A DNA stretch of 64,000 bases from Cherax quadricarinatus. Taxonomy: Eukaryota > Arthropoda > Malacostraca > Decapoda > Parastacidae. Of this stretch, positions 60,506 to 64,000 are shown piece by piece. The notes under the pieces were generated by a model that worked only from the letters and a program-made list of their open reading frames with translations, had not been told where the DNA came from and ran no database searches. The first letter of the stretch is position 1. Each line of letters opens with the position of its first letter. A program made the translations under genes and the position numbers. The stretch lies in the NCBI RefSeq assembly GCF_038502225.1, contig NC_091340.1, positions 31,291,705 through 31,355,704 on the forward strand, in the 5' to 3' direction.

Positions 60506-60540
60506 GAACTGGCGAAGCCACCGACTGGCGAAACGTTTCC
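60506..60540 (+). ncRNA. Hammerhead-like core, degenerate CUGANGA
   Basis: GAA, CTGGCGA (A to G in an invariant position), hairpin GCCA/TGGC, GAAA, CGTT, TCC. Probably inactive. Confidence 0.5.
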
Positions 60541-60600
60541 TCAATAAAGATACCCAAATGGAAAAACAAACATGAATATAGTATAATGCGATCCTTTGTT

Positions 60601-60634
60601 GACAACTTTTCGCCCATACAATGGACTGCATCAC
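60601..60634 (-). ncRNA. Hammerhead-like core, strongly decayed
   Basis: GTCC hairpin, GGGC, GAAA, AGTT, GTC remain; the CUGANGA box is lost. Confidence 0.35.
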
Positions 60635-60650
60635 AAACAGAGTCGTTTGT

Positions 60651-60687
60651 GACTTGATAAAGTCCTCTGTGTGGGCGAAACGTTGTC
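60651..60687 (+). ncRNA. Hammerhead-like core, third stem I type
   Basis: GAC, TTGATAA, hairpin GTCC with GGGC, GAAA, CGTT, GTC. Stem I is GAC/GTC, a third paired version beside GGA/TCC and TGA/TCA. Two core changes (C to T, G to A) argue against present activity. Confidence 0.5.
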
Positions 60688-60831
60688 AATAAACGATCGC
60701 ATTATGCTGTATTTGTCTTTATTTCTTAATCGTGTCGATATTATATACCATTTACCTCCAGAGATACCCATATGCAGCATAATGTCATTCTTCAAGGGTG
60801 ACAATGCTGGGTTTGGGAAACGAGGGAACAG

Positions 60832-62845
60832 GTGAGGCTGAGGTGCCAGATGAGGTTGAGGTGCCAGGTGAGGCTGAGGTGATAGGTGAGGCTGAGGTGC
60901 CAGATGAGGTTGAGGTGCCAGGTGAGGCTGAGGTGATAGGTGAGGCTGAGGTGCCAGATGAGGTTGAGGTGCCAGGTGAGGCTGAGGTGATAGGTGAGGC
61001 TGAGGTGCCAGATGAGGTTGAGGTGCCAGGTGAGGCTGAGGTGATAGGTGAGGCTGAGGTGCCAGATGAGGTTGAGGTGCCAGGTGAGGCTGAGGTGATA
61101 GGTGAGGCTGAGGTGCCAGATGAGGTTGAGGTGCCAGGTGAGGCTGAGGTGCCAGGTGAGGCTGAGGTGCCAGGAGAGGCTGAGGTACCAAGTGAGGCTG
61201 AGGTGCCAGGTGAGGCTGAGGTGCCAGACGAGGTTGAGGTGCCAGGTGAGGCTTATGTGCCAGGTGAGGCTGAGGTGCCAGGTGAGGCTGAGGTGCCAAG
61301 TGAGGCTGAGGTGCCAGGTGAGGCTGAGGTGCCAGGTGAGGCTGAAGTGCTAGGTAAGGAAGAGGTGCCAGGTAAGGCTGAGGTGCCAAGTAAGGCTCAG
61401 GTGCCAGATAAGGCTGATGTGCCAGGTGAGGCTGAGGTGCCAGGTGAGGCTGAGGTGCCAGGTAAGGCTGAGGTGCCAGGTAAGACTAAGGTGCCAGGTA
61501 AGGCAAAGGTGCCAGGTGAGGCTAAGGTGCCAGGTGAGGCTGAGGTGTCAGGTGAGGCTGAGGTGCCAGGTGAGGCTGAGGTGCCAGACGAGGTTGAGGT
61601 GCCAGGTGAGGCTGAGGTGCCAGGTGAGGCTGAGGTGCCAGGTGAGGCTGAGGTGCCAGGTGAGGCTGAAGTGCCAGGTGAGGCTGAGGTGCCAGGTGAG
61701 GCTGAGATGCCAGGTAAGGCTGAGGTGCCAGGTGAGGCAGAGGTGCTAGGTAAGGCTGAGGTGCCAGGTGAGACTGAGTTGCCAGGTAAGGCAGAGGTGT
61801 CAGGTAAGGCTGAGGTGCCAGGTGAGGCAGAGGTGCAAGGTAAGGCTGAGGTGCCAGGTGAGGTTGAGGTGCCAGGTAAGGCAGAGGTGCCAGGTGAGGC
61901 TGAGGCGCCAGGTGAGGCTGAGGTGTCAGATGAGGTTGAGGTGCCAGGTGAGGCTGAGGTGCCAGGTGAGGTTGAGGTGCCAGGTGAGACTGAGGTGCCA
62001 GGTAAGGCAGAGGTGCTAGGTGAGGCTGAGGTGCCAGATAAGGCTGAGGTGCCAGGTAAGGCTGAAGTGCCAGGTAAGGCAGAGGTGCCAGGTAAGGCTG
62101 AGGTGCCAGGTAAGACTGAGGTGCCAGGTAAGGCTGAGGTGCCAGGTGAGGCTGAGGTGCCAGGTAAGGCAGAGGTGCCAGGTGAGGCTGAGGTACCAGG
62201 TAAGGCTGAGGTGCCAGGTAAGGCAGAGGTGCCAGGTAAGACTGAGGTGCCAGGTAAGGCTGAGGTGCCAGGTGAGGCTGAGGTGCCAGGTAAGGCTGAG
62301 GTGTTAGGTAAGGAGAAGGTGCCAAATGAGGCTGAGGTGCCAGGTAAGGCTGAGGTGCCAGGTGAGGCTGAGGTGTCAGGCAAGCCAGAGGTGCCAGGTA
62401 AGGTTGAGGTGCCAGGTAAGGCCGAAGTGCCAAGTAAGGCTGAGGTGCCAGGTGAGGCTGAAGTGCCAGGTGAGAATAAGGTGCCAGGTAAGGCTGAGGT
62501 GCCATGTGAGGCTGAGGTGCCAGGTAACGCTGAGGTGCCAGGTGAGGCTGAGGTGCCAGGTAAGACCGAGGTGCCAGGTAAAGCTGAGGTGCCAGGTAAG
62601 GCTGACGTGCCAGGTAAGGCTGAGGTGCCAGGTAAGACCGAGGTGCCAGGTAAGGATGAGGTGCCAGGTGAGGCTGAGGTGTCAGGTAAGGCAGAGATGC
62701 CAGGTAAGACCGAGGTGCCAGGTAAGGCTGAGGTGCCAGGTGAGGCTGAGGTGCCAAGTAAGACCGAAGTGCCAGGTAAGACCGAGGTGCCAGGTAAGGC
62801 TGAGGTGCCAGGTAAGACCGAGGTGCCAGGTAATGCTTAGGTGCC
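60832..62845 (+). repeat. 18-bp minisatellite (about 112 units), coding phase EAEVPG
   Basis: Unit GAGGCTGAGGTGCCAGGT, six codons. Plus frame 60798-62840 is open for 680 codons (Glu-Ala-Glu-Val-Pro-Gly with Lys, Asp, Thr, Ser variants); frames 2 and 3 of the minus strand are open too. The first 300 bp form a 54-bp higher-order repeat (three units with GATAGGT and GATGAGGTT variants) repeated about five times. G-rich plus strand. No upstream promoter, splice or homology signal supports a gene. Confidence 0.93.
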
Positions 62846-62954
62846 ATGTGAGGCTGAGACACGGTACTTTCTGAGTTAATTAAGAAAGGTGAACAAGATT
62901 GTGGTGACACACTGTTAAGATTAAGATGGTGCTAACACGCGGTAAGACAGAGTT

Positions 62955-63025
62955 ACATGTCTTTTTCAGCGTCTTAAAGACGTCTTCAGAGCGTCTTAAA
63001 GACGCCTTCAGAGCGTCTTCTGCCT
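62955..63025. repeat. Short tandem GAGCGTCTTAAAGACG repeat
   Basis: Two to three copies of AGCGTCTTAAAGACGYCTTC, itself palindromic (CGTCTTAAAGACG). Confidence 0.8.
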
Positions 63026-63104
63026 GTGGGAGATTTTTAAATTAGGTCTCACTGACTTTCTCTTTGTTAGAAAAAAAAAGAACTTTCTCCAGGATGAGGG
63101 ACTG

Positions 63105-63210
63105 ACCACCTCAGAACTGTGTATGGATTCGACTGTAGAAGCCTCCTGTATGGGTGAAACGTTTCAGAATAAAGATACATCACTGTTACACATGTCTGAT
63201 CAACCTGTAC
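63105..63210 (+). repeat. Fragment of hammerhead-bearing repeat
   Basis: Holds a core-like site and the following AATAAAGATAC and CACTGTTACACATGTCTGATC, matching the other copies. Confidence 0.6.
63129..63166 (+). ncRNA. Hammerhead-like core, degenerate
   Basis: CGA, CTGTAGA (A to T at an invariant position), GCCTCC hairpin, GAAA, CGTT, TCA. Confidence 0.42.
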
Positions 63211-63266
63211 GGGTGTGCTCAGAGTTCCTCCCTAAGACAAACTTTTACAGCTGTCAGTGCATCTCC

Positions 63267-63684
<418 letters not shown>

Positions 63685-64000
63685 TTTTTTTTTTTACACA
63701 GGGTTTGACAAGGTTAAGGATCCCTAGCTTTATTGACAAGCTATTTACAGGTTAAGGATTCCTAACTTTATTGGCAAGCTAAGAGCTGTTACCTACATCA
63801 GTTCATTTCAAAGCATTTTTATTGTTATGAGACATACAAGTAGGGAACAGGATGAAGTTGGAGCCATCTGTGGGCAAGAATTTTCATTTGATCAACTGAC
63901 TTTATCTCGTTGACATCATTATGCTGTAGGAATGTGTTCCATTCTCAAGTCATCCTGGGTATATATGATCTCAGATGGAGTGATGTTCTGGAGAAGGGTA
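63685..64000 (-). mobile_element. Copy C of the CT-flanked non-LTR element, 3' end only
   Basis: T11 (poly(A) tail, 63685-63695), then the same 3' UTR and last ORF2 codons as copy B (6386-6700). The element continues beyond the window. As with copy B, (CT)n follows the tail immediately. Confidence 0.9.

Larger units (their letters stand above)
60255..60775. repeat. Hammerhead-bearing palindromic repeats, clustered copies
   Basis: Four core-like sites in alternating orientation at 60300, 60506, 60601 and 60651. 60395-60445 is an inverted repeat around GATGTGTTCAGTC / GACTGAACACATC. Ends with ATCGTGTCGATATTATATACC, a variant of the box that closes the other copies. Confidence 0.65.

Overview
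The window is repeat-dense invertebrate nuclear DNA, most likely from a decapod crustacean (crayfish or shrimp). No host gene, tRNA, rRNA, operon or CRISPR array is visible. The decapod guess rests on the extreme load of (CA)n, (CT)n and minisatellite DNA, the many APE-type non-LTR retrotransposons, and CR1-type 3' ends of a kind I associate with decapod genomes. It is an inference, not a database match. Almost every base belongs to a retroelement, a tandem array or a microsatellite.

Layout. 1-2.8 kb: minus-strand CR1 element cut by the window edge, with an esterase-type ORF1 end. 2.8-3.26 kb: hammerhead-ribozyme-bearing repeat. 3.26-3.79 kb: C-terminal reverse transcriptase (RT) scrap. 3.9-4.0 kb: assembly gap. 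4.0-9.45 kb: two nearly identical minus-strand copies (A broken, B open for 939 codons) of a poly(A)-tailed non-LTR element lying in (CT)n tracts; a third copy (C) enters at 63.7 kb. 10.17-14.5 kb: element 2A, a two-ORF non-LTR element that looks coding-competent. 15.3-31.7 kb: damaged or truncated relatives 2B-2G, all ending in the same tail that runs into (CA)n, with an older Jockey/CR1-like remnant at 19.9-21.3 kb and a nested foreign RT fragment at 24.7-25.3 kb. 54.6-56.8 kb: more scraps of the CA-tailed family.

31.7-50.3 kb is one old RNase H-bearing non-LTR element (I/R1-group-like, plus strand) taken apart by three later events. (i) A 33-bp stretch of its own RT gene expanded into a ~14-kb in-frame minisatellite (33221-47176). 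(ii) A CR1 copy inserted on the minus strand (47261-49340). (iii) Small palindromic hammerhead repeats inserted into both the array (46800-46952) and the CR1 copy (47346-48154), each flanked by a 14-bp direct repeat that looks like a target-site duplication. 50.56-54.0 kb is a 28-bp pyrimidine-rich array. 58.1-62.85 kb holds minisatellites of 42, 27 and 18 bp plus another hammerhead repeat cluster.

Two observations stand out. The giant 33-bp array seems to have been born from an 11-codon segment of a reverse transcriptase: its first and last units keep the tryptophan codon and join RT coding sequence in frame on both sides, while the interior units have drifted to Tyr/Cys. And ten sites share a type I hammerhead-like core in which stem I and stem II vary with compensating changes between copies, as expected for ribozymes of Penelope-like elements or retrozymes.
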